64,000 nt of DNA from Rhypophila decipiens (taxonomy: Eukaryota; Ascomycota; Sordariomycetes; Sordariales; Naviculisporaceae), in contig MU858106.1 of assembly GCA_033297075.1 (NCBI GenBank), forward strand, positions 1-64,000, read 5' to 3'. A program made the position numbers and the translations under genes. The notes under the pieces were generated by a model that was not told the origin of the DNA, did no database searches, and saw only the letters and a list, made by a program, of their open reading frames with translations. Shown here one piece after another: positions 10,476 to 21,455 of this stretch (positions are counted from its first letter, which is position 1; every line of letters begins with the position of its first letter).

Positions 10476-11205
10476 TCTCTCAAAGATGACGCAAATGCTT
10501 CCCCAGTCCTCGTCGTGTTGGCAGATTCCAACGGATCTGGGCTAGATATGTGATCAAGCAGTAAATTTGGATATGGCACGACAATGATGGTGATGCTGTA
10601 CCTAGGTGTTTGGTCAAAGGGCGTGGTTTAGGCGGTGACGGCGTGACGATGTGCTGTGCATGTGTTGTGCGGGGTCAGTACCTGACAGCGCGGTGCGTGG
10701 AAGTTACAGGCAGACAAACTGCGAATTCACGGGCAAGATGTAACGAAACAAGAGATTCAGTCGCCGTTGACGGGCACAGAAATATGGGATCAATCATTTG
10801 TATTGATGAGAGCAAGCCTCATAGGTACACATCGGCTGTGTTCAGTTGTAAATAAAAGAACCCCAAATCAGGACATCGACTGATCGAGTCATGCTTCCTC
10901 CACAGACCATCAAAGCCACTCCAACATGCATTTCCAGCGACGTAAAGGGAGATCTGTGAACTTGACACGGAAAGTTAGCACCGTGAATCCCAAAAGCGAT
11001 TTGAGTTGAAGAGGAAATTGTGTTGCATGTCAGATAGCGGTTGGACGTTTTTCCACATTGTATATTTCGGTACAGGTCTGTGAATTCTGTTTCTCATCAT
11101 GGAAGTGCAGGAAGGGCTTTGAAGAAGTGTTGTGAAACATACCTGATGGAGGTGTTAGGGATGGGTGGGCAGAACTGGACTTCCATCTCAGCTCCGTCCA
11201 CCTCC
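10476..11205. other. Spacer between two minus-strand genes
   Basis: This 730-bp region contains the 3' end of the phosphatase gene and the promoter side of the alkyltransferase-like gene. The minus-strand frame that overlaps 10476-10579 is a continuation of ATL exon 1 upstream of its first ATG and is not counted. Nothing else was recognised. Confidence 0.4.
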
Positions 11206-12108
11206 CTAGTCTTTTGCGACCGGGCGAAAGAACGAATCAACGGTTCTTTGCCGACGGTCGAACTGGGCACTGCCGATGCCACCTCGCGTCTTTTTCAAGC
11301 CATCGAGATGGTCAACAGCATTCACTCTTGCCACACTCAAGGTAACAGCGGGTACCGTTGGACTGGCAGTAATTGCAGGTGCAGCGAGCGTCAGCCCGGT
11401 ACTGGATGCACCGGGAGATGGCGAACTGGCCCCAATCACTGCCTCCACGTATCCCGTGTTGCTCCATGAAGCAAGATACACCGGCTGACCGACAGCCGGA
11501 CCAGGCTGTGCGAGTCGAGCCAACTCCGATGGAGCATATCTCGCCAACAAGGCCTTCAGAAGAGAGTTGAGAAGGATCCCATGAGACACCACAACGACCG
11601 ATGCGGCAGGTCTCGTGCCAAGCACCAAGTCAGCGAGCAGTGGGTCAAGATGGTTGTTGATGAACCTCTCGGCCCTAACGCGCATCTCGTCATGGGTTTC
11701 GGCATCGTCGCGGGGAAACCCGAACCGTTGACCCTCGGCCGATCCGAAATTCCTTTCGCGTAGATCGGCGCTCTGGACGAGAGTAGGCGGTCCGGATTTC
11801 GACCAAGGCTGGCTGGCGACAGTCGAGATCTGAGCATCAACAATGGCCTGAGCGGTGTCCGCTGCACGTTGCAGGTCTGAAGAGAGGACGTGTTGGACCG
11901 GGCCAATGGTCGAGGACCTAATCGCGAGGTAGGTTGCGAGGCGTTTGGCTTGGAGAACCCCGTGTGCGGTCAAGGGAGAGTCGCGAACTCCTGCGCTGTG
12001 GAGGCCAGTCAGACGACAAGCTGCAATGGGAACAGAATGTGAAAAGACATACTATATCCCAGCGACATTGTCTACGGTCTCCCCATGGCGGACGAGGAAG
12101 AGCCGCAT
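11206..12108 (-). CDS. Histidine phosphatase (phosphoglycerate-mutase family) with PIP-box-like C-terminus
   Basis: Two exons: 12108-12053 and 11995-11206, joined by a 57-nt intron (GTATGT...CACAG), giving 281 residues. The exon-1 start MRLFLVRHGETVDNVAG carries the catalytic RHGE motif (His8 is the phospho-acceptor). The junction yields IYAGVRDSPLTAHG, normal for the family. Further family signatures are SSDLQRAADTA, ERNFGSAEGQRFG and VVVVSHG (second catalytic His). The catalytic domain ends near residue 185. After a Ser/Ala/Pro-rich linker the protein ends in QRTVDSFF (residues 268-275) plus six residues, matching the PCNA-interacting pattern Q-x-x-h-x-x-F-F. The substrate is unknown; the family covers sugar-phosphate and protein phosphatases. 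The link to PCNA is inference from the motif. Confidence 0.85.
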
Positions 12109-12696
12109 CGTCAGAGATTGTCAATCAAGACATCAGTGACTGAAAACGCATGGCGCGTTGAAAGAAAGAATAAAAGACGAGGCGAGAACAAAGCGATGTT
12201 CCTTCACCGTCGGTCAACAGAAACCAGATACCACGACGGGACGACGGTGGTCGCTGTGGAATGGTCAAGTGTTGAGATGGGCAGAGGAAGAAAGGTGGGA
12301 GAAATTTGCGAAGCGCAAAAAGAAAATTTATGTGGTTTCCACGAACCCCACTTTGGGAAAGAAGTGGGCCTTGTCCAATCACAGGGAAGAAATTGGTGGG
12401 GGACGAACTGGGGTGACACTGACAGTGCCCTGCCGGCCAGTGATCCAACCATCGCGCCGAGTCACGTCCAGAGGCGGCCATCTCAACTTCAAATCACCAT
12501 CTCCAGGCCGACAAACTTTCAGTATGGTAGCAAAGACCACAATCGAAGTTTTCCGTCCTGAGTGGAATCTGAGTCTCGAAAACTTGCACCATCCAAAACC
12601 GACATAAACACTGGCAGGTCAGGCAGAACCTTGCAAATATCATGAAAGCAGTAACAAGGACCGTCAGCCAAGAACATCGTCACCACCACCGCAAAG
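12109..12696. promoter_or_regulatory. Divergent promoter between histidine phosphatase and GPI3
   Basis: A 588-bp head-to-head spacer should contain both promoters. Overlapping open frames on both strands here (up to 158 codons) have no protein-like features. No firm element is called. Confidence 0.4.
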
Positions 12697-14178
12697 ATGG
12701 CGCCAACTTATAGAATCGCCATGGTCTGCGACTTCTTCTACCCGCAACCCGGAGGAATTGAAAGTCACATTTATCAGCTATCCACCAAACTCATGGATCG
12801 CGGCCACAAGGTGGTCATCATCACACACGCCTATGAAGGTCGGACCGGTGTGCGCTATCTCACCAACGGGTTAAAAGTCTACTATGTCCCCTTCATGGTA
12901 GTCTACCGCTCGGCGTCATTCCCAACCGTCTTCTCATTCTTTCCCATATTCCGCAACATTGTCCTGCGCGAGCGCATCGAGATTGTCCATGGCCATGCCA
13001 GTCTCAGCAGCTTAGCCCACGAAGGGATATTACACGCCCGCACCATGGGCCTCAGAACAGTCTACACCGACCACTCGCTCTTTGGCTTCGCCGACGCGGG
13101 GAGCATTCTGGCCAACAAACTGCTCAAATTCTCCCTCAGCGACGTCGACCACGTCATCTGCGTGAGCCACACGTGCAAAGAAAACACCGTCCTCCGGGCC
13201 TCCCTCGACCCGCTCATGGTCTCGGTGATACCCAACGCCGTAGTCCCAGAGGACTTCAAACCATTGTCTCCCGCCGAGGCCACAAACAACAACCAAAAGT
13301 CTTCCTCCAGCAATAACAACACGAGCAGCAACCAGGCCCCTGTCCCCGTCCGCCGCCTTTTGGGCCCCCATGATCCCATAACAATAGTTGTCATATCCCG
13401 TCTCTTCTATAACAAAGGCACCGACCTATTGACAGCCGCCATCCCACGGATTCTCCAGAACCACCCCAACACGCGCTTCATCATCGCCGGCGACGGGCCC
13501 AAGTCCATCGATCTCGAGCAGATGATTGAGCAAAACGTGCTCCAGGACCGCGTCGAGATGCTCGGCTCCATCCGCCACGAGGAAGTCCGCAATGTCATGG
13601 TGCGCGGTCATATATACTTGCACCCCAGTCTCACCGAGGCGTTTGGCACCGTCATCGTCGAGGCTGCTTCGTGCGGCTTGTACGTGGTGTGTACACGGGT
13701 CGGCGGCATTCCAGAGGTGTTACCGTCGCACATGACTGTTTTTGCGAAACCAGAGGAAGATGACCTCGTAGCTGCCACGGGCAGGGCAATCGCCGATCTG
13801 AGGGCGAATAAAGTCCGCACGGAGCTGTTCCATGAGCAGGTGAAGAATATGTACTCTTGGACGGACGTTGCGAGGCGCACAGAACGCGTCTATAATGGGA
13901 TATGCGGCGACATTAGCGAGGTGGAGTTTTACGGCCATGACGCGACTGCCAATGTGGCTGGATGGACGGCCACGAGGGGCCGGTCGGGCGTGAGAAGTTT
14001 TGCATTGATCGATCGGTTAAAGAGGTACTATGGTTGTGGTGTTTGGGCCGGCAAGCTGTTTTGTATTGTGGTGATTGTGGATTATCTGCTCTATGTGTTT
14101 CTTGAGTGGTGGTTCCCCAGGAGGAACATCGATATCTGTCCGGATTGGCCAAGGAAGAACAAGGTCAAGACGGGGTGA
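12697..14178 (+). CDS. gpi3: GPI-anchor GlcNAc-transferase catalytic subunit (GPI3/PIG-A)
   Basis: An intronless 493-residue protein. It transfers GlcNAc from UDP-GlcNAc to phosphatidylinositol, the first step of GPI-anchor synthesis on the cytosolic face of the ER, within the GPI-GnT complex. The N-terminus (MVCDFFYPQPGGIESH, then HGHASLSSLAHEG and TDHSLFGFAD) is diagnostic of PIG-A/GPI3. The second half has the GT4 (GT-B fold) signature, with VISRLFYNKGTDLL, IAGDGPK and the E-x7-E region SLTEAFGTVIVEAASCG. A C-terminal membrane segment near residues 446-468 precedes a basic tail, as in the family. A Asn/Ser-rich insertion of about 20 residues near position 200 is a local expansion. GPI-anchored proteins supply the fungal wall, so the gene is probably essential. 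Confidence 0.96.
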   Translation: MAPTYRIAMVCDFFYPQPGGIESHIYQLSTKLMDRGHKVVIITHAYEGRTGVRYLTNGLKVYYVPFMVVYRSASFPTVFSFFPIFRNIVLRERIEIVHGHASLSSLAHEGILHARTMGLRTVYTDHSLFGFADAGSILANKLLKFSLSDVDHVICVSHTCKENTVLRASLDPLMVSVIPNAVVPEDFKPLSPAEATNNNQKSSSSNNNTSSNQAPVPVRRLLGPHDPITIVVISRLFYNKGTDLLTAAIPRILQNHPNTRFIIAGDGPKSIDLEQMIEQNVLQDRVEMLGSIRHEEVRNVMVRGHIYLHPSLTEAFGTVIVEAASCGLYVVCTRVGGIPEVLPSHMTVFAKPEEDDLVAATGRAIADLRANKVRTELFHEQVKNMYSWTDVARRTERVYNGICGDISEVEFYGHDATANVAGWTATRGRSGVRSFALIDRLKRYYGCGVWAGKLFCIVVIVDYLLYVFLEWWFPRRNIDICPDWPRKNKVKTG

Positions 14179-14335
14179 ATGGGATTTTGCTTGTATTATT
14201 ATTTTATATGTACGCATATTTTTCTGGGCTTATGGCGGTTACTGCTTGCTGTCAAGAGGATAGAATGAGAATGAGAATGCTGACAAATTGTCGCCGACAG
14301 GCTCAAGACAGTTATATCCTATATGATCGATCCTC

Positions 14336-17300
14336 CTAAACAATACAAAGACGCGCCAGCTCATCGACGACAAGCCGCCGGAACTCGCCACGCACAAACC
14401 CAGGATCGTCTTTCATCACCTTGACACTTATATCCTCATAAAAGCCAAGACAGTCCCTCACAACCTGGGCGTACCTATCGCCCATGTAACTGGCTACAAG
14501 CGACATGTGGCTTCTTAGCAACTCCCGCCTGACTTCTTCGGCCGTCGGAACAGAATCTTGTTTCTTTCTTGGCAGCTTAGCCAGGATACCCGCCAGAGGC
14601 TTCCAAAAGGCAATCTCGAGCAGGACCAGCCCCACGCTGTAGTAGTCGAATTCTTGCCTGTACCGCTCGGGTGCTGCTGCTACCAGGTTTGGGGTTTTAT
14701 TGGTGGTGGTGGTGACTCTGTCGAAGTTGTGCAGGTTCACGGCTCGCAGGTAGGCGGGGTGCTGATAGTCCTTTATTTGGGTCGTCCCGAGCGTCGGGCC
14801 GGTGGAAAAGGCCGTGTAGCTGTTGAAACGAGCTAGGTCGAAGCCAATGAACCATGGCCGTGTGAGTCGGAGTTTTGACCTCCTTGAGCTTTTGCTGTCT
14901 GAGTTCGAGTCGTCGGAAAAGAAGATGATGTTGTAGGAGCAGAGACTCTTGTGCAGCCAGCCGATCGTGTGCAGGTCCAGAACATGACGTGCCAAGGTGG
15001 AAGCTAGCATGAAGCGCTCGGTCAAGGACGGATGCAAAGTGCGAGATTTGCCTGTTTCGGTGATGGCCGTGTGCAGGCTTATGGGGGGGCGGTCGGTCTC
15101 GGCGCATCCCGGGGGGAACGCATAGATGATGCCGAACTCGCAGTTGGAGGCATCGTGCGTGTACCCGAGAGATTGGAGCATGGGTAGAACAAGTCTTTGC
15201 TGGGAGGAGGAGGAGGAGGAGGAGGAGACCGGCATCTCCCCTCGGAGCTGTGAGATGCGCTCGATTCGTTCGATGAGGCGGTCTTCCTGGGTTGCCCATT
15301 CTGTGTCGTATTCTGTCTTCTCGATCAGGACTCTCTGTCCTGTTGGTTTATAAGTGGACAGTTTGTGCCAGTGGAGGTCTTGGCCTGGGAGTGCGATTGC
15401 TTCCGGGCTGAGAAGCCGATCCTCCCTTGGTGTTGATCCCGAGTTAGCACCTGAAAGCTTTTCGGTGATGGCCTTGGCCACTATCAAGACTGCCAATCTT
15501 TGGTGGCCCGTGTCGTTTCTGATCGTCTCTAGGCTGTAGGGCGAAAGCGAAAAAGGGGAGCCGAGTACTTTCTCTTCCAGACGAGATTGCAAGTTCTGTT
15601 TCAGAGGCGCATGCATATCCCAGAGTTGATTCACGAGCTTCCGAAGGCAGTAGCAGTGATTGGTGGCACGGGAAACTCCTTGTTCAAATCGCTTGCGTAT
15701 ATCTTGGATCTCAAGGACAGTCCTGTCCAAGATCCGTTCGATGGCTGCCCCCTCGCCGTGGCTGGAATACAAAGGGGCGCTCGATGGGTCGTGTTTTTCT
15801 TGGGCTAACCCTGTTTCTTCGGCCCACGTTACAACACGTTGGATCTCGACATAAAGGTCGAACGGGCCATTGGAACTTGGCACCCTGATACGAGCATAGG
15901 CGGTCCTCAGTGTCATGCGGAGGAGGGCCCAAGTCAGCCCCTTTGCGTCGGCCCGCTGCGCTGGCTCCATCTCGAGACCGCTCCGGACCGCAGCCGCTAG
16001 AGCCACCCAGTGCTCGGGTTGAGACGGGCCAGAACCAGACCTCAAGCCCTCAAGCAGCCTCTTTGCCACGGGGTTGACAATCTCTCCGTTATGGAATCCA
16101 TTCCACTCTCTGTGATTTCCATACGATATTTTTCGATCTTTCCGGAACTCGGCAACTCTTTCTGCCCCACCCAGCAGGAAAGCAATAACCTCGCACAGCA
16201 CGCATGCGAGTGACCAAACGTCACTGGCCCTTCCGATATCTTGCTTTTCCCCGGAACAAATACACTCGGGCGCGACGTATGCCCCGTTGACGTCCTGGAA
16301 AGGGGTCCGCGATCCGTCGGCCTCTTCTCTCAGCCGTGAGAGACCAAAGTCGGACAGGATAAGCCTGCCCTTCCTGCACAGGATGTTTGGCGGCTTGATA
16401 TCGTAGTGGCACCCGATACGACGCTCGTCGAAGTCGTCGGCGAAATAGTCGTGTACCGCCCGCAAGCCCGAGGCAAGACCCCAGAGGGCAGAGCGAATCT
16501 CGTCTGCGGTGCTGAGTCCACGAATCGGTCCTGTTATGCCATTCAAGAACTTGCCTAGATCACACTCTGCGACGGGCATCAAGAGAGAAAACTCGTTTCC
16601 TCGCGCAAAGGCCGTGTAGAGCTCGACGATGTTGGGATGGTGAAGACAGCGGAGCATCGATAGCACCTCGACCTCCCGTGAGAAGTCTTCATCGAGGCAG
16701 GGTCCTTGTGAAGGAACAACTTTCTTCCACACGAGCTTTGTCTAGATAGCACAACACGGTTAGCATCAAGAAGTTTGCGAGTGGCCATTTTCTCAGTTTA
16801 CTGTACGGGCAGGTATGAAGCACGGAACAAACGTACTCTGGGCCCCGGCTCGGTGTCCGGAGGCATGTACAATTGCACAAGATGAACTTGACTGAAGCTT
16901 CCACGGCTAGCAAGCGGTACCGCCTCGATAGTGTCAAAGGGCAAGATGGTATGCGGGTCCAGCATCCGAAAGGATCGATCCTTGGTAACTGTAGGGGTCA
17001 GGTATGTCCACTGGGTGGAAAAGAACAAATCCGCAGTCTTGGCGCCGTCCTCGTCATGGCCAAATATCTTGAGCATATCTTGTTTGCTGGCCGGGAGCTT
17101 TCGGTCGTAGTCACCAGCGGAGAAGTGATCCAGTTCGAGGAACCTGACCAAGGCGGGGAGTTCGTCAATGTCCACCAGGATGGCAAGAAGTCTCAGGCTA
17201 TCGTTGAGGACGGCGTCGGCTATCTCGTCGCGGCGAGTGAACGGGATTTCTTTCTCGCCCTTCAAAAGTTCGAGGACGGTAGCCCGGGAGAAGGTCTCAA

Positions 17301-17394
17301 CGAGACCGTGATAGGGGATGAATGGTCTCTTATCGTGGGTGTTTTCAATGCTTAGCCTCCGAAGGGCCTTTAACATTTGGCGCGTTGTCGCCAT
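14336..17394 (-). CDS. Tandem kinase-pseudokinase protein
   Basis: Two exons: 17394-16837 and 16741-14336, joined across a 95-nt intron (GTACGT...CTAG); 987 residues. Residues 1-150 form an uncharacterised helical N-terminus. A Ser/Thr kinase domain follows: glycine-rich loop RGSFSQV (about 164-170), catalytic loop HYDIKPPN (298-305; Asp300 and Lys302 kept), DFG at 317-319 and YVAPEC. The intron falls between the loop and the WKK segment that would hold the ATP-binding Lys. After a helical linker, residues about 720-987 look like a second, degenerate kinase lobe: LHKSLCSYNIIFF replaces HRDxKxxN and GFDLARF replaces DFG. This tail resembles the pseudokinase-like region of fungal HeLo/prion-inhibition-type proteins; that is inference. 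A Ser run (SSSSSSSS, 15205-15230) sits in the linker. It is divergent from a second kinase-like gene. Confidence 0.75.
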
Positions 17395-17753
17395 GCTCTC
17401 TGATATGCCCAGGTAGGTTAACCAAGGAAGGGCCCAGAGGGGATACGGTGAAATGTGAATGTCAGTTGGATTGCGATCTTGCTGAAACCTACACCCGAAG
17501 ATGATCCGATGGTGGCAGGCAGGTCGCCGAGTGACTAATTACCGCCTTCCTGCATATGCACGTCGCCTCACTTTTAAGTTTTGGAAGGTGCTCGGGTGGG
17601 TGCCCGATGTGGTTGTCCACACCTTTGACCTTTCACACTCATTTTTATCCCTATTGAGGACCACATTGAACGAAACAATGTGAGATCCAGTTCATGCCTC
17701 CTGTCTTCCATCACTGTCCAACCAACATCATCAGAGCATCAGAACGATTCATC
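17395..17753. promoter_or_regulatory. Short divergent promoter shared by two kinase-like genes
   Basis: Only 359 bp separate the two start codons (17394 minus, 17754 plus), so the genes likely share control sequences. No specific binding site is claimed. Confidence 0.5.
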
Positions 17754-20498
17754 ATGGCCAGCACAAGTGAAACGGTGAGCGCAGCACCCCCTCACGGGCA
17801 CACGTCCCACTCGGCCAGCATGCTGGAAGAGGAATTGCAGAGCATGAAAAAGGTCTCTCTCAAATCGCCGCACTGCGATCTGGTCAACTTTCTTGCCGCA
17901 GTCCAAAGCGCTCAGATCGACTTTATGCCGCTCTCGTGGTCCTCTTCGGTCAAAGTCGGACGGGGAGGCTACGCAGTCATCAACGAGTCCTTTGTCCATG
18001 CTACCCACAGTTATGCCTATCGGAGAGCTCGCAACCGAGGAGGAGAGCACGACTTCAAGAGCGACATGATCGAACTTGCTATTCTCTCGCACAGGCCCAT
18101 CGAAATGCACGATAACATCGTCACGCTCGAGGGCATCTGTTGGGAGATATCACCCAAGGAACGCCGCATGGCGCCTGTATTTGTTTATGAGCGAATGCCA
18201 CATGGTGACCTTTGCAAGTTCAGAGATGCCGAGGAATTTCACGCCCTCTCCCTGGACGAGAAGCTGGGCCTGTGTGTTGATATTGGAAACGCCCTTTTGA
18301 CCCTCCATTCCTGTAGTAAATATAGACCCCCCGACTCCTTTCATGGACTACCTAGCATCTAATCACTATGGGAACCGACTAGAAATTATTCACGGCGACA
18401 TCAAACCCGACAATATCCTCATCACAAGAGATCGAGGCAACCGCCGGTTATCGATACCGGCCCGCTTTGTGGCCAAGGTAGCCGACTTTGGCAGCTCCCA
18501 GGTCTGCTGGAAGGACCAGGTCAAGCCATTTCACTTCCCGGGGACACCAGGATGGACGGCGCCCGAGCATAACCACCAGGGGTGTGGCAAAGAGCAGGGA
18601 CTTGCCATGGACGTCTACCGCTTTTGCTTGGTTTGCCTTTGGCTTCTTCTACCTGACCGGAATGGACAGAGTGCCCAACGTGATATCGACAAGATCCGAG
18701 CAGCAGAGGATCCATGTCAAAAGGCGGTCGAGATGGTAGAATCGCTCGGCTATGACGGGACTGTAAAGCATCGGCTTAGGCGGCTATTTAGGAGCTCCCT
18801 TGCTAATGACCCTAGCAATCGTACATTGTCCCTGAAGCAGATTCTCGCCCTCTTGGATCCAAAATGGTAATGTTGTCCGCATCGGCCCTGGGTAGTAAGT
18901 ACCCTTTGCTAACGAGTTGGCCTACAATACATGCAGGAAGGAGATTAAGAAAGAAAAATACTCCACGCCGCTTCAGTTGACGAAGCAGCATTCGGGGTTC
19001 CAGGTAAGTAATTGGACAAGAATAAGGATCAAATAAGAAGGACTTTGCTAACCACAGCTCCAAGGTCTCATCGAGTTTATGCCCACTGCTCAGCACCAAC
19101 TACCTTGTCCGGAAGCTGATCTTTGAGTCTCTCAAGGAAAAGACTCTATCCGATGGATGCACGAAGTGCAGGCGCAAGACTGCTCTCCAGACGGCGTTTT
19201 GTTACTTTGTCGGCTTTGGAACGGAACGAGACCCAGAAATGGCCGTCCAGATTGTCCAAGACCGCCGGGTCAACAAAGGGCACGAGCACCTGGAAGATGA
19301 AACGGAGCAAGTCTCGACCCTCTACCCCTACAAGAATCTGGCCTTTCTGGAAATGCTGGGTGGCTTTAGCGCCGAGGCGGACTGGGCGATAAAGTATCGT
19401 GTGGCCGACCACTACGTACTCGAGGACGTCATAAACGAGTACGCACGGGAGGCACGCGACATGGCGGCCTCCTTCCCCGACCTGACTGAGTTGGTCCTCG
19501 CTCCCAAGATGACACTTGCAGTGCTGCTCCACGGCACCGGGGATCCGGGCAGAGCGGTTCCGCTGTATCGGGAGATCCTTGCCGGCTTGCAGAGCTCCCG
19601 CTCCGGGGGCCGATACCGAGAGGGCCATATTCAGGAATCGCGGGTCCTGAAATGTCTAGCCGATGCACTTCGCTTGACAGGGCATCTCACTGAGGCCCAG
19701 GAGGTGGCCACCGAAGCCCTGGCATTGAACCCGGTTGCCGACAATGAGATTTGTCTGCAGATAAAGGCGACTCTTGCATGCATTCACTACAGCCGCGGGG
19801 ACTATGACAAGGCGGCCTCTGGGTTCCAGGACATAGTCGATATCAGTCACGCACTTCTCGGGAAAAGAAACACCAACACCCTCCGTGCCATGCACGACAG
19901 AGCCGTGGCTCTCATCAAGGCTCATGATGGCAATCGGTTGGCCGAGGCCGAGGATTCTACGCGCGAGATCTTGAAGGTGTGCAATGAGATACTGGTCGAC
20001 GAAGACAGTGGGAAACGGCACGAGCTTAGCATTCTGGCCGCTACGACGTTGTCTGATGTGATTATGGAGGGTCTGAGGAGGCTACCGGAATGCGACTCGG
20101 AGGGGGAATTTGCCGCATCGAGGCGACAAGAAGCGCTGGACTTGCTGGTGGACGCGGCTCAAGAGAGCAGGGAATCTCTTGGCCCCCTCGATCCAATGGC
20201 GTTGACGGCTGAGGTCCGGCTAGCAGCCACGTACGCACATATCGGCGATTATGAAATAGCCGAGGTCTTGTATCGAGAAGTGCTCGCAAAGCAAAGGCAA
20301 GTCCTGGGACCCACCCACCCCACGTACATAGAAACCCTTGATCGGTTGCTCCTACTCCTGGACCTGAAGGATGACGAGGAAGATCGGGAGCGAGTGCTTA
20401 GCGCGGCACTGGAGGGGGTGGACCTCGCAGAACTCGGAGGGGACACCGATCACCCGGTTTTGGTGGGCTTTCGGGAGAGATGGCTGCCTGGATCCTGA
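17754..20498 (+). CDS. Atypical protein kinase fused to TPR repeats
   Basis: Four exons (17754-18312, 18356-18866, 18937-19003, 19065-20498) keep one frame of 856 residues. Intron 1 is only 43 nt. Intron 3 needs the acceptor CCAAG at 19064, because the nearby CACAG at 19057 breaks the frame, so that junction is tentative. Residues 60-360 form a kinase-like domain: glycine loop VGRGGYAVI, catalytic loop IIHGDIKPDNIL (Gly replaces Arg of HRD; Asp and Lys kept), VADFGSS and GWTAPEH. No clear beta-3 VAIK Lys is seen; the equivalent stretch reads YAYRRARN, so activity is uncertain. A Cys-containing segment (LSDGCTKCRRKTA) leads into TPR-type repeats over about residues 450-850, including kinesin-light-chain-like units. 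It may be a signalling or self-recognition protein; that is inference. Confidence 0.75.
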
Positions 20499-21455
20499 AG
20501 TCAATCTCTTGGGGTGCCTGTTTGCAACTACTGTTGTCGCCAGCCTTGGTTTTCGGGGCCCGATATGATAGGCCAGGGGCTCTGTGAGTATTGACAATAT
20601 CTGGTATTTGGAATTTTGGACTGCATCAACAAGTGCTGAATTGGTGCCTAACACACGACACCTGCCCATCCCGCAGCCGGCCAGCCATCCTGCATCAGCG
20701 CCGTCCAGTCTTGTTCTAAGGTGCCCGAAAACCTCATTGTGCGCTTTCTGCGAGAGCCCCAAGATGAGTCTTGCTAAAGGGTATAACATAAAAGAATTAA
20801 ATGCCCCGTATTAGATACGAAGGAATTTTGGGTTCGAGAACATCAAAGAAAGCAAAAAACAGTAGCCTTTGAGTAAAGGTTTCATCCCGTCACCTCTCCA
20901 CATTATGGCCACGCAGTCTCTCGACGGCCGATATTTGGATATCCCAGCCCTTGAGTCCTTGCTTGTAAGAACTTTTGGGGCCGGAAATTTCAAGATCGCG
21001 GTGGGTCAACCCATGTGTGTACCCAGGACTTGGACCTCACATTGACTTTGCGACTGGCAATAGGAGGAGGATGATGGCACAGATGTCACTTTGACTTTGA
21101 CACTGCCACGAGAACTGTCCGAGGTAAGTCGATCCATTCTTTCGTCCAGTCGGGCACATAGGATACATCACTTACCTTACTTCGCCACCGCGGCATCAAT
21201 TCCTGTGCAGGATGAGGTCAAGTCTATAAAGAAAGATTAGATTGACCTTGGCGTCATCGGTTCGTTGGTGTCTGCGTCGATGGACAGTTGGGGCTAGTTA
21301 TTTACCGTGGAATGGGTTTATTTTCTTAACCTTCACTTGAACAGCATATCCTAGATGTAGTTCCTGAACCATATCCGTCCCTTTCCATAGTCAATTCTTT
21401 GCGTTTTAGCAAAGTCCCATGATAAGTTGTACGTGTATGACCCACCGAAATAAAC
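20499..21455. other. Intergenic region
   Basis: About 960 bp between the kinase-TPR gene and the CorA-like gene. I see splice-like GGTAAGT and CTTAC motifs near 21124 and 21174 but no frame to connect them. No gene is called. It should include the promoter of the next gene. Confidence 0.4.

Noticed and set aside
12085..12607. Overlapping frames between the phosphatase and GPI3
   Set aside because: They overlap each other on both strands in a divergent promoter and have basic, irregular composition.
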